Positions 20,601-32,606 of a stretch of DNA of 36,056 nucleotides are shown piece after piece. Under the pieces are notes generated by a model, which was not told where the DNA came from, did not search any database, and was given only the letters and a program-made list of their open reading frames with translations. The stretch is taken from NCBI RefSeq assembly GCF_000003605.2, contig NW_003145789.1, positions 86,802 to 122,857 on the forward strand, in the 5' to 3' direction. A program made the translations under genes and the position numbers. The stretch comes from Saccoglossus kowalevskii (taxonomy: Eukaryota; Hemichordata; Enteropneusta; Harrimaniidae). Each line of letters begins with the position of its first letter. The stretch's first letter is position 1.

Positions 20601-23600
20601 TGAACGTTTGTTCCATGTTTTTTAGTATTTGTGAGGAAGTCGTCAATGCAGACATCACAATCTTCTTTGTATGTGCCACCAAACTTGAAAGGCATTCTGG
20701 GAATATAACCTGCGAATATAAAAATTACATAAAAATAAATTTGATTTCAAACTTTAATACAGACTTAGTTTATATGATTCCCAGAATATATAAGTGCCCA
20801 CATCCTCAGGATGAGCTTTCAATTCAATGCAGTTACTTCTTCTATAGGAATTTATGAAAACAAAGTTTCAGTTTAAACTAATAATCATACAGTAAATGCA
20901 TATACCAGGTATATACATGTATCTAGTACATTTGATTTGCAATAATTTGAAATAGCTTTCAACATATCATGATGTGTATTTCATATAAAAAATGACAACA
21001 TACTGTAGAACCTAAAACTCAACTACATGGCTTAAATTTTAGCTGGTTTTTATTTTCAAATAAAAACTGACAAAACACTGTACAATTATCTACAGCACAA
21101 CTACTGTACATGGCTTAAATTTTAGCTGTTTTTTATTTTCAAATAAAAACTGACAAAACACTGTACAATTATCTACAGCACAACTACTGTACATGGCTTA
21201 AATTTTAGCTGTTTTTTATTTTCAAATAAAAACTGACAAAACACTGTACAATTATCTACAGCACAACTACTGTACATGGCTTAAATTTTAGCTGGTTTTT
21301 ATTTTCAAATAAAAACTGACAAAACACTGTACAATTATCTACAGCACAACTACTGTACATGGCTTAACATTTAGCTAGATTTTATTATCACTTAAGGTTA
21401 AGTGTGTCTGATTAACTTAGTGAATATTTAACAAATTTAACAACAGAGTATATTGTTTTTTCTCAAACCAGTGAATTTGAAACCTAGAGAATAACCAAGT
21501 AATCCACTATATTAATGCTATGAATTGTATTTATCTTTCTACATTACTATATACAGATAAATATCTTGTAGTGGTAATTACCCAATTTGTAGTGGGTTAC
21601 ATAGTAGTAAAATTACATGTATGAAAAGAGTGGTCAAACAGTTTTGTTCTATAGTATATGCTAATTTATGCTAATTAGACATAAAACCTAACCATGAGAG
21701 TTTTGTCTGCATGCTAACAGTGTTTGATGATCAGTAGAATTCCTTTCCTTAGTAATATCTTTTTAAATCAATATTTCTTTCACTGTTAAGATTTGGTGTT
21801 GTCTTGGTCCGAATTCATCATATTATATCACTGTGATCGAACAGGAACCGTTACTTTTCAAACACAATGATAAACAAAATATTGGTGGAAACAGTTGCCC
21901 ACAAAGTGGGTGCAACATATATTAACATGTAACTTGTCTAGTCAATGCCTTGTAGTTTTGTTGATTACAAATAAATCAATTTGTGGTATGATCAAAAGAA
22001 ACTAGAAGCATAAATGACATGTTTATTTGGACTGCTCATCCAACTCACTGCACAGTACTGAGGATTATAGCCAGAACTTTTGACATTCAGTGCAGGTCCG
22101 AACCCAGTTAACTTCTTCAATGAATTCTAATCCCTTAATCTCAAAAAAACAGAACCTACTGGGGTTAATAAAAACTATGTAAATCTCCATATAACTGTTG
22201 CTATTTACAACCATAAACAAAGAAAGTGTGGAATTCACAAGAATGAATGCAGATATTAACTTAAACAATACCTAAACTATCATTCCCTTGGCAAAAAAAA
22301 GACATTGGTATTGACTTGTTATTGCCAGTGAAATGAAATAAACTGTTAAAGAGAATGGACATTGAGAGAGTTGGGGTTTGAAAGTATTTTCAATAGACTT
22401 GGTTCACAATAATGCAATACTGTAAAATACTTTATTTTCGCTAGAATTAATTTTCGCTTTAAAGTGTTTTTGGGTGTTTTGTATGGAATTTATTTTCACT
22501 GGATTTCTGACGAGTTGAATGTGAAAAACAGGAAAAAAGGTATATTCGCTGGATTTTATTTACACTGAATCATTCCTGCAGCGAAAATAGCGGAAATTAA
22601 TTCCAAGCTAAAATAAAGTATTTCACAGTACATCAACAACTGATATAGAAATTAGTGCATGATTTAACGAGGTATGAGTGTACGATTCTCGAACAATTTC
22701 CCATGTACAAAAACTTAATGGCCAATTAATGGACTGAACTAATGCTAAATAAACACAAGACTAATGTGATACCAAGTATAACTTTAATGACAAGAATAGG
22801 GTGCCTGTCTGTACTCAAGTATTCTTATTAATTTCTCAAGTGATATGAGCGAAGACAATTAACTGAATACCTATAAGTTGCAATTGACAGTTATAGAAAT
22901 AGCACTATATAAGTGGTGTCAACAGACACAGTAGTTTGAAGTCACCACTCTCAAGGTCTTCTTGTGCCATACTTACTGAATACATTGATGCTATTGAATT
23001 AACAGTTGCTAGGGCAGGCTACTACAAAACATTAGCTTTGTTCTCCTGGGACATTAGTTATACACTGGTCAGTTAACAGCCCTCTAATGGATTAATGGTT
23101 TCTCAAAGACATCAGTTTACACTGTAATTGAATGTGGAGTGCCAGAAATTGGAAATTGTTGTTGCATTCTAGTTGTTGCAAAATTGTGGGTTTATAAGAA
23201 GGATTAGGATCAGAAAAACAAAAGAAGTTGTCAAAAATCAGTGTGAAACAATTTTTAAATATTCATTTTATTTTAAAATTGTCATTAAAATTTATTTTTG
23301 ATTTTGATTTTTTAACAAACCTGTGATGCATATTCAGGGTTTTATATATTTATATATACTCAGAAAAGCAAGCTTAATAAATCTGATATCATGGGTTATG
23401 ATATTCTATTTATCACATGTATGTATTACTAGCTGTCCTGCCAGAAGAAACTAACATCAGAATCATGTGTGTGTGTGCATTTTAAACTTCTCAATGTGTT
23501 CTATTCATTTGCATATGGGAATGCCGTTCTTCGAACTTAAGTGCTTCCAGTTTATTGGCTGTGATTAACACATCCACGGATAGCCTAAATAAATAGGGGA

Positions 23601-26600
23601 AATTAACGTCAACAGGCGATGCCACGAACCATTAATATACATATGATTATAGAGAGACAATATTGAAAACATTTTAACTAAATTGTGGGCCAGTTCGGCA
23701 AGCAGTAATGATGGAACAGTAGGGAAACAAATTACATGCATTGCCACGATAAGGTTGGAAGCATTAGAAAAGCAAAATTGTCAAATTCCACTTTAAAACA
23801 AAAATGAACATTAATGAATGTATTAAGTTATCAGATTGACCATATTTTACACTTATCACAAAACTAATTTGACTACTCACCAAACAAGTTATGTTTTGGA
23901 ATTTTAGGAGGTGACTAGTTATTGATATCAAAATTGCATGCAAGAACCAATCAGATTTGTCACTTGGCGGGAGGGGGGGGGGATTACGGAAAAAATGATA
24001 AATGGCTTCATGTGACTGCTACACTTGATAAGTAAAGTTACATTCTATAATGACAAAGTAATTAAATACCAGGCTTTACTCATTCATGGAGAATTTGGTA
24101 AGAAATCTCAGATTATATAATTACTAATCCAAATGAGATATAAGCCATTCAAACATTTTTTCATAAAGGTTTTATTAAAAAACTATCAATCCCTACATGT
24201 AATGTAGCATCAGACTCGTGATCAATAGACCCAAGTTCAAATCCTACCTCAGGCTGCACACCAAAACGGGTTGACCCCATGGATGAGTGTGCCACTGACT
24301 CAATGAATGCACTAATAAATGTAACTTTGGGGGAACCTTGGTTCAGGTCCACAGGTGCTTGTGTTCGACCGAGCATGGTTGATGCCAGGATAGCGCATTA
24401 AATTGCCAAACATGAATATGACTTCTGTGGCAAGAATGCACTAATGTCAGCATTAGCACTTGCAGTTTGCACGTACAACAGTGACATTCAATGTCCAGAA
24501 CTGTTGCCAGGCAAAAAAACATTTTTTTTTTTAAATAAGGATCATAGATATTTGATTAGTAACAAATAAATGAAAAACCTTCAATAGCAATTATTTCATA
24601 AATATAATTATATGTAAAAAACAGCCACGCTGGTATACTAGAACATAGTTATCTTATACAAATATATAATTACTGCATATAATATAAATACAAAGCAACA
24701 AAACAATCATAATTCCAACCCTTTACCTCAGTTACCATGGTAATGAGTGTTGTTTAGGTTAATGATTAAAGTTTCAGACATGAATCAGAGATGTAATGTT
24801 CGGCCCAACCATTGTGCTTTGGTATACATAAATGGATTTAGTCTGAGAGAATACTAAAACATAACATTCAGAGATGTAATGTTTGGCCCAACCTTAGTGC
24901 TTTGGTAAATAAATGGAGTTAGTCTGAGATAATACTAAAACATAACATTTTTCTTTCAATATTTTGAATTTAAATCTGAAATAATAAGACACTCGGGTCA
25001 TAAGAGATGAATGTCAGACTTGGCTAGTCATCACCAACGAGATCCTTTATTCCTATGCTAGGAATGTGTACTACGAAAACAAAACAGTCTACAGTTGTTG
25101 AGTCAGTGAAACGCAGTGTTTTTCTTTCTCACCACAGGGTATATTGGCAAAGTACTGTGAGTACAAGCACATTTGTTGGCTTTGGCAATATTGATGTTGG
25201 CAAGGCACATGCAAGCTATACAGACACCGATCTGATCAATGCCTTATATTTATTTTTAATTTCCTTTATATCTACAAATCATTGTTTAACAAGGTGGTTC
25301 TTTAAATGACCCCAATAAATATGTATGAGCAATTCAACAAAGCAGCACTGATGTTGGCATAGCAACAAAGGTCATAGTACTACAACAAACCTGATCTGTT
25401 CAGTTCTTTTTTATTATATCGACTGGAGGTTTTATTTTATGTATGGATTTAGAGGCGAGGAATAAAATCAATATTTTCAAAATTTATTTTAAAGTGTTTT
25501 TAAACTAATTATTATTAATTATTGACATTAAATAAAATATAAATCGCACTGTGAAAATTCATGATTATTCATTAAGAACTCCACAAAACAATCCCAAATA
25601 AATGAAACAACAGCTTTAATTAAAACTATTTTAAGAATTTTTTTTTTAAATTGCAATTCTGTCACTACTTTTCACTCAAAGGCGGGGAAAAAGGAGTGGC
25701 AGGTAAATAATAGATACTTAAACCTTATTACCACACATGAACCTTAACAAACACCAAAGACATCACATAAATGCAGCACAAACAACAGGTCAAAGTTCAC
25801 ACCAAGATTTATTGGCTGTAACATTAACGATGAATTTGAAATTTTTTCATTGTATTAAATAGAAGTGTTGGTGCAAATAGGCAGCAGGAGATAAACATTA
25901 ATTCAAAAGTTATCAACAAAATTTCTTAAGACAAAGACTTTATTTCTTTAAATATAATAAGTGAATCTGGACATACAGTTATGTAATCATTAACATACAC
26001 CTATTGTACATCATTTATTTAAATGCTGCATTCATATCAAATTATGGTAAAAAAAAATTAATTGAGGTCGTGTAATTTGTTTTTATCTGGTTTCACACAC
26101 ACATAGATAGATAAAATAGTTAACAATATAACAAAGTTAAATTATTTCTAAAAAAATTTTGCTCATTAGTTGACTTCAAACACAAGCAGGGTTTCCTATA
26201 TAGAGTGCTAGTAAACACCAAATCTGTTCTCAACATAAAACCCCTATAAACTAGCTATAGCTATTTACCAAGGCTGGCGATAAAAACCTAGCAACATAGA
26301 TGCTCTTTTGTTCAGTTATCTAGTGGATGTAATTAAGGTTCACATACAAGTGCTCCTGTTGGTGTCAATGTTATACTCATTTCAGAGTGCAAGTAGTTGG
26401 ACAACACCATGGACGCCTTGCAACTGGTGACTATATTCACAATCTTGCGGTTAACTGTCAGCTATTTACGATATGTAATACACTCAGCAGTCTAACAAAT
26501 CAAGCTAAATTGACCTTTGACCTTGTGTGGGTTAAAAAATAAGTTGTCAATCCCTGGGATTGCACCAGTGAATTGTGGGACACCATGGAGTACTCGTATG

Positions 26601-29600
26601 TAGTTTACACTATTAATTTGTAAATTTGCTATGAGATTAGACTTAACTAGAGCCTGCCACTTCACACATCATATAATTTATTTGACTCAATATTTCAACA
26701 ACATTTTGGAATATTATAATCAAGGTTAATTAGTCAATATGTATACCAAATAATTTACTTGACTGTTGCAACACTAAATGTAACCATAAATTTAAAGTCA
26801 TTCATGCAAACAATGTACCAAATATATTTGTAATAAATTTGTAACTACAGTTGTGTAACTATTAGACATGTGTGATATAGTGACCCATGGAATGCCATGC
26901 CATCATATTAATATTAGTACAATATTAATATAATTTTAGATTTTGCTCTAGATTTTCTTTGTTAATTTTTTAAATGGATATCATTTCCCATTGACTACAA
27001 GTCAATATTACGTGGGTTTATTTTATGATAGTTCTAACTGGTTGATAAAGGCTGGCAAGAAGAAAAACAATTTTATTGATTGTTATTGACTGATTGTTAT
27101 TCATATTTGTATTCATATTTTGGTGAAATGTGGTTTTCAGAGGCTGCTATAGGATACAAAACCAGATACAGGACAGACAAAACAAAAGGGATAATATAAG
27201 AACAGGAAAGCAATGAAGGGACAGAACGATAGTCTTGCAGGGGGGCTGTTTATAAATAATATTAAAAACATGATAGCTATAAAGGGACAAACCATTAGAG
27301 TTTTGCAGGGGGCTAAATAATATTACAACATGATAGCTATAAAGGGACAAACCAATAGAGTTTTTTGGAGGGGGGGGCTAAATAATATTACAACATGATA
27401 GCTATAAAGGAAAAATCAATAGAGTTTTGCAGGGGGCTAAATAATATTACAACATGATAGCTATAAAGGGACAAACCAATAGAGTTTTGTGGGGAGGACT
27501 AAATAATATTACAACATGATAGCTATAAAGGGAAAATCAATAGAGTTTTGCAGGGGGCTAAATAATATTACAACATGATAGCTATAAAGGGACAAACCAA
27601 TAGAGTTTTGCAGGGGGCTAAATAATATTACAAACATGGTAGCTATAAAGGGACAAACCAATAGAGTTTTGCAGGGGGCTAAATAATATTACAAACATGG
27701 TAGCTATAAAGGAACAGGCCAATAAACTTTTGCAGAGGGTTAAATAATATTACAACATGATAGCTATAAAGGGAAAACCAATACAGTTTTGCAGGGGGCT
27801 AAATAATATTACAACATGATAGCTATAATGGGAAAACCAATAGAGTTTTGCAGGGGGCTAAATAATATTACAACATGATAGCTATAACGGGAAAACCAAT
27901 AGAGTTTTGCAGGGGGCTAAATAATATTACAACATGATAGCTATAAAGGGACAAACCAATAGAGTTTTGCAGGGGGCTAAATAATATTACAACATGATAG
28001 CTATAAAGGAACAGGCCAATAAACTTTTGCAGAGGGTTAAATAATATTACAACATGATAGCTATAAAGGGACAAACCAATAGAGTTTTGTGGAGGGGGGG
28101 CTAAATAATATTACAACATGATAGCTATAAAAGGACAAACCAATAGAGTTTTGCAGGGGGCTAAATAATATTACAACATGATAGCTATAAAGGGACAAAC
28201 CAATAGAGTTTTGGGGGGGACTAAATAATATTACAACATGATAGCTATAAAGGGAAAACCAATAGAGTTTTGCAGGGGGCTAAATAATATTACAACATGA
28301 TAGCTATAACGGGACAGACGAAAACTATTTTGCAACCATTTTTTGATTCAAAATGGCAAGAATTTGTTACGCTTTTTTCTTTATGAAACATATTCCAAAC
28401 TGAAATGTAAAATATACATTTATAGCGAAAAGTTACAGAATAATGTTAACATTGTAGATGATAGTCAAACCTTACCTGTATAGCCTGGAACCATACTCTC
28501 TGTAAGTTTATTATCACCAGTGGATGCTGGTAAATTATGTTTTGGAATCCTCTCTCGTACTTCGGCACCAGCTGATCCTGTTCCGACATATTTTGTGCTA
28601 GTTTCAAAATAATTATGCGGCCACGCTGCTGCAATTGGATGCCTATCTCTCTGCAAAAAACAAAAACAAAAAAAAACATGGTGAAGTCATTATTGTAAAA
28701 CATATGAATTTAAATTGAATGTCTACATGAATTCTATCAATTGAAGGATGGTAGTCATTGTGCAACACATGTGTGAGATTTAAGTTGATCAACATTGATT
28801 TCAACACAATTCAATGTCCACTCCTAGCGGCATACACACGTGTTTTATATGCAATGTGCGCAAAATACCTTCTTTGATTCATTTTTATTCATTTATGTGT
28901 TGCAATCATACCAGGAATTATCTAGTTAAATCTTGATAATATATATTTATTAATATTATTTATGTACCTGCTAGTAAAAGTTTAAAAATCAACAAAAACA
29001 AGGGGTGCTTCATGCTTTATTTGTGGAATAGTTGGAATTGACAAAACTGTAAACTGAGTTGACATGTGTACACGTATTTTATTGTGACTGATTTGTCTTA
29101 AATTTCAGATAACACAGGGCAAACAAGGATTTTTATTGGACTGGATTTTTGCAGCTTCATTAAAATTGCAAAAATAAAGTATTCTAATTCTACTGTCAGA
29201 CTTTAATGCATTTTGCCGATTTCAAAATGGCCACCAGTAATGCAGACCAAGAGTAATAAAAAAAACAGAATTCAAACAAAATTATAAAATTGCCACTCAT
29301 GACGTACATCACCTTATCTTGAATTGAGCAAATTTGTTGACAACCCTGTTTTTAATTTAATTTTAAGGCAACGTTATCAACCATGATATGGTTACTATTG
29401 GAAATAATTTTATAGAGATAATTCTAAAGCCCACCAAATCCTGTGTTTGTAGATTCTAAATAAATATATGTTTTACAATATAAAATTGTCTTTTTATTAA
29501 TCATATGCAGCTTTGTGACAATACATATAAATTTATCACCAAAATAGTTGTTACGTATTAATATAAGAACATGTAGAATGGTCTATTTTCAAACTTTTCA

Positions 29601-32381
29601 TTATGCATACTCACGCAATACAATTTAGGATTGTAATAATAACAATAATAGTCTTAATTGAAGTCCTTTCCTAAAAATGGACATAGATCTAAGTACAATA
29701 AAGCATGGCTGTCATTCCATGTTAGAAACATTCAGAATAAAAAAAAAAGATACACTTGTATATATTTCTAGAAATCAAAGAAAAAGTTGTGTTTTTTGGC
29801 GAAGTGTGTGTGAAAAAAAGAATCTTTTGGGGAAAATAATCCAGGAAATATTTTTCTGTGCAAGTAGTCTGTGGCAAAAAACCTTAAATGCCACAATGCA
29901 ACATCAAATAAAGTATAGATAAAACAATTTTTCACCACTTCTGAAAGGCATCCAGTAATGGTCAAAAGGTTAAATGTATATTAGGCATGGGAATGTTGTT
30001 GCAATTAAGTGATGTTTTATGCTGATTGGTCCACTTAACTCTATCCGGATTTACATGCATTAATAGCATCTTACACAAGTACAGTAATACATCATGTAGG
30101 TACAATGTAATGCAGTACAAAATCCATATAGCATACAATACAAGAACCCTGAGCATGCTGATACATTGTAACACAATGTGTATGTATATATTCAGATAAG
30201 GTCATTAATATGCACAGATTGATACAAAAACAAATCAAAACCTGTCACTAGCCTAACACATGATGATTATATTTTATAGTTATTGGGTAAGTCTGTTCAG
30301 ACACAGGGTAAACCTTTTTAACCCATTGCCTACTGGAGATTTTTTATACAATAGACATTGACAATCTGTGACTATCTGGGAAAGCTTTTAGCAGTTTAAG
30401 TGCTAAAGTTAATTAAGACACTACAACCAAAATATTTTGTACCAAAAATCAATCACAGCTTGTACTTGTACCAGATTCTTAAATGTAGATTTGTCCACAT
30501 TTTGATACAGACACCACTAAAACATAGTCTTCTGTTTTGTACTGCACTACATTTAGAAATAGAATTTTCACATTTAACAAGAAATTACATAGAGGAAGAA
30601 CCGAAGACTGATCTTTATTACATTTTTCATTTTTGAATATTATTTAAAAAATATTCACAGAATGTTGTCTCTATATAGAGACTAATTCTGACATTTCAAA
30701 AATCCTGACAATCACAAACCATGACAAATCCTAATCCTCACTACCAGTACTTTCCTTCAAATCACAGGGATAGAGGGGATATCAATCACCATGTCTCCTT
30801 ATTTCCGCATGATTGGAAAGAGGATGCAATGTTTTCATGTATATATTCCGATTTCTAAGAGTGTTGTGCCTTTGTGTTGACAGACGCCAGTGGCACTCCG
30901 TTAACCAAATAGATACACAACAGGCGAAACTATGAGAAAAACAACGCAAGCTCTCACGTAACAGTTGAATAGTGACAATACAAGAGATTTCGGACCTCTT
31001 TGGTCACACAGCAACACACAGTCATACTGGTAACAAGTGCAGCAGTCAATTTACCAAGGCCAACTCTTTCAATGTACTGCACGACAGACATTCATGGCTT
31101 CTGAGCAACCGGGGATATATGAGTGGGGAGGGGAGAATAAAAATGATCACAGTGTTCGTGATAAAAGTATGGCTTCCACAGTCCAGTGCTTCATCAAAGT
31201 TACGAAAAGAAATTAAACGCACGTTACGTTTTCGGTTGGTGTCAATGTTATACGCCCAACAAAACAATAAATACTGCTCAGATACTAGCGGATTAAAAGA
31301 TTTGGCATAATCGCGGAAATTAAGCGATAAAAAACGACCTCCGCACGTCTGTAGGCGGCGAAACCGCTACAGTAATCCGTCTGCAAACACAACGACGTTA
31401 TTCCACAAACAATAGAAATAATTTTGGTGAAAACATACATCATTCTCGGGTCAAATGAGGTTTTGGGTATCCAAACTTATGTTTTCTGTGTTCATTATGG
31501 GCAACTTGATACCCGGTGCTGTTTCTAAATTTGACCGAATGACTGCGTTTTATGTATGCCTCACCGACACGCAAAACAACAACTGAAAACGATCTACATT
31601 CATTCTCAAACAAGCAAAACTGACATTTCGCAGCAGGTAGGAAATTGAGACCACCCCTTCAAAATAACGTGTTATATTTGTTTCTGCCTCTCCACGTTAA
31701 TCCCACAACACACAAGCAACACCCACGGCAGTTATAAACAGCGATTTCCCTCAGAAAAGCTCAGATACGACGCGGAATGGGTCTTACTGTCGTACATGTC
31801 CACGCCATATTTTCTTTGAACAGAGTGAATGAATTACAATTACCGCAATAAACGCGTCTATGCTTTAAAAATGCACTAACTACCGAGGATACTGGTTAAT
31901 GAATCTGAACAATACATACGATACATAACTCAATTGAACCGTTTACCCAAACTCAGTCAGTCCACTGGACGGCGTAATGGGAAAGAAATATGCAGTTGAA
32001 AATGGCGTTTGGCAACATTGAGTGAATTTATAAACAACACATACCTGTGAAAGCTTGTTTGTAGCGTTCCCATATGTATCACCAATGTGGTATTTATACT
32101 GTTCGATATATCCACGATAACTGCGAGAAACAGAAACAAGTAATAATGATTAAACTGCGTAAACTCTTCTCGTAATAAGCCACGGTCATTTTCTGGCCGT
32201 GCACTGTTACCGAGGGCGGAAGTCACGGCAAGTTACTTTAATGGCCATACTACACACTGTACTATATAAGCGAATTTATCGGCACTCACCCTGGCAGTTG
32301 TGTTCCCGGTTTCAACGCACAGAACTCCCTCCGCCTGTCCACGTTCCACATCGTGGAATTGGGTAAATCTGCGTTCATCAT
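17657..32381 (-). CDS. CIMIP2B: Ciliary microtubule inner protein, CIMIP2B (FAM166B)-like
   Basis: This is a complete seven-exon gene: 32381-32290, 32120-32045, 28650-28476, 20709-20479, 19754-19571, 18178-18057 and 17775-17657. All junctions are GT-AG and the phases agree; the product is 332 residues. Four copies of the family motif (DUF2475 type) are visible: PGYRGYIEQYKYHIGDTYG (30-48), VPGYTGYIPRMPFKFGGTY (110-128), PGYRGFIPRKGVTELGLGGR (203-222) and VPKYTGYLPQMRYRFGNTYG (285-304). Vertebrate FAM166B also has four and FAM166A fewer, hence the B-like call. Family members sit inside the doublet microtubules of motile cilia and sperm flagella. There is no signal peptide or membrane segment. 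The start is the first in-frame ATG (32381), preceded by A at -3 and an upstream in-frame stop; ATGs at 32378 and 32351 are alternatives. The 7.8 kb intron 20710-28475 carries most of the repeats. Confidence 0.92.
18599..18795 (+). repeat. Dispersed repeat, copy 1
   Basis: The segment starts TTCTATTCATTTGCAT and includes a GGCTGYGATTAA block and an ACCATYAATRTA block. The same order of blocks occurs at 23499-23720. It lies in a CIMIP2 intron. No coding potential, and the ends are uncertain. Confidence 0.5.
20880..21027. other. Intron sequence beside the 83-bp array
   Basis: Ordinary AT-rich intron DNA, ending in a partial match (CAACTACATGG) to the start of the adjacent 83-bp repeat unit. 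Confidence 0.3.
21028..21366 (+). repeat. 83-bp tandem repeat, four near-identical copies
   Basis: TGGCTTAA recurs at 21028, 21111, 21194, 21277 and 21360, giving an exact 83-bp period. Units 1 and 4 look identical, and so do units 2 and 3; the two types differ by one base. Each unit holds a hairpin with the arms TTTTTATTT and AAATAAAAA. It lies in the 7.8 kb CIMIP2 intron. Confidence 0.9.
22420..22628. mobile_element. TA-flanked MITE (Tc1/mariner-like), 209 bp
   Basis: The ends are inverted repeats of about 23 bp (CTGTAAAATACTTTATTTTCGCT against CTGTGAAATACTTTATTTTAGCT when reversed; 21 matches) flanked on both sides by TA. The interior is non-coding and repeats the TTATTTTCGC theme several times. 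TA duplication and size fit a non-autonomous Tc1/mariner derivative; the family name is not certain. Confidence 0.75.
23499..23720 (+). repeat. Dispersed repeat, copy 2
   Basis: This is the relative of 18599-18795 in the same orientation. Shared blocks include TTCTATTCATTTGCAT, GAATGCC, TTGGCTGTGATTAA, GAACCATTAAT, TTATAGAG and AGCAGTA. The two copies are diverged, so the family is not young. Confidence 0.5.
24180..24400 (+). mobile_element. Probable SINE fragment with tRNA B box
   Basis: AAGTTCAAATCCTACC (about 24233-24248) matches a polymerase III B box within a tRNA-like 3' half (GACTCGTGATCAATAGACCC before it). No A box was found, so the copy is 5' truncated or diverged. The body differs from the SINE at 15925. 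Confidence 0.45.
24786..24951 (+). repeat. Two-copy 83-bp tandem duplication
   Basis: CAGAGATGTAATGTTYGGCC begins at 24786 and again at 24869. The copies differ by scattered substitutions and a small indel and end with ACTAAAACATAACATT. Its sequence is unrelated to the array at 21028, although the period is the same. Confidence 0.85.
24952..27212. other. Intron of CIMIP2, nothing recognised
   Basis: AT-rich DNA inside the 7.8 kb intron. No coding segment, RNA gene or clear element was seen. An X-box-like GTTACCATGGTAAT occurs shortly before this stretch, at about 24731-24744. Confidence 0.4.
27213..28318 (+). repeat. 60-bp minisatellite, about 18 copies
   Basis: The unit (about 59-65 bp) runs CTAAATAATATTACAACATG, ATAGCTATAAAGGGACAAAC, CAATAGAGTTTTGCAGGGGG. 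GCTATAA is counted 18 times. Units vary in the G run and in a few substitutions. A distinctive variant with GGCCAATAAACTTTTGCAGA occurs twice, near 27717 and 28014, five units apart. The array ends 160 bp downstream (minus-strand sense) of the 28476 donor. It is non-coding. Confidence 0.95.
28651..32044 (-). other. Second intron of CIMIP2, no gene seen
   Basis: About 3.4 kb. The stretch 30940-31800 is less AT-rich and has open frames on both strands (30972-31310 and 31046-31267) overlapping each other, but neither resembles a known family or has good splice context. A near-perfect palindrome GTCTCTATATAGAGAC lies at about 30666-30681. Confidence 0.4.
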
Positions 32382-32534
32382 TTTGGAAGGCTCACAATGG
32401 CGCGGTCAAAGTCTCCGCCGAAAAAATAACCCTGTCAATGGGATCAGCACTGTATCATATGATGAACAATGTTGTTGTAGTACTTGCCAACGCGAGCTCG
32501 TTTTACCGACAGCGAGACTGGTTGTCAGGGTCAC

Positions 32535-32606
32535 GTTGTTAGCAACCCAGATCAATGAATAATTCATTAGCCTGTGATCAATTAGCCGCGTTGGGGCGTG
32601 GCCAAT
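32535..32606 (-). promoter_or_regulatory. Likely CIMIP2 promoter: X-box-like site, GC box, CCAAT
   Basis: GTTGTTAGCAAC (32535-32546) has both RFX half-sites of an X-box but lacks the central AT. It lies about 155 bp upstream of the CIMIP2 ATG. GGGGCGTGGCCAAT (32593-32606) combines a KLF/Sp-type box and a CCAAT motif. RFX factors commonly drive ciliary genes through X-boxes close to the start, so the position is apt. Function is inferred. Confidence 0.4.

Noticed and set aside
27147-28074. Repetitive minus-strand open frames (SLYSYHVVILFSPLQ pattern)
   Set aside because: These are translations of the 60-bp minisatellite. Unit length varies (59-65 bp), so the frame is not maintained along the array.
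27213-28318. CRISPR-like array
   Set aside because: Whole 60-bp units repeat without unique spacers, and the setting is a eukaryotic intron.
30972-31310. Open frames on both strands in a GC-richer patch
   Set aside because: The plus and minus frames shadow each other. Neither has motifs or splice signals, and both lie in a CIMIP2 intron.
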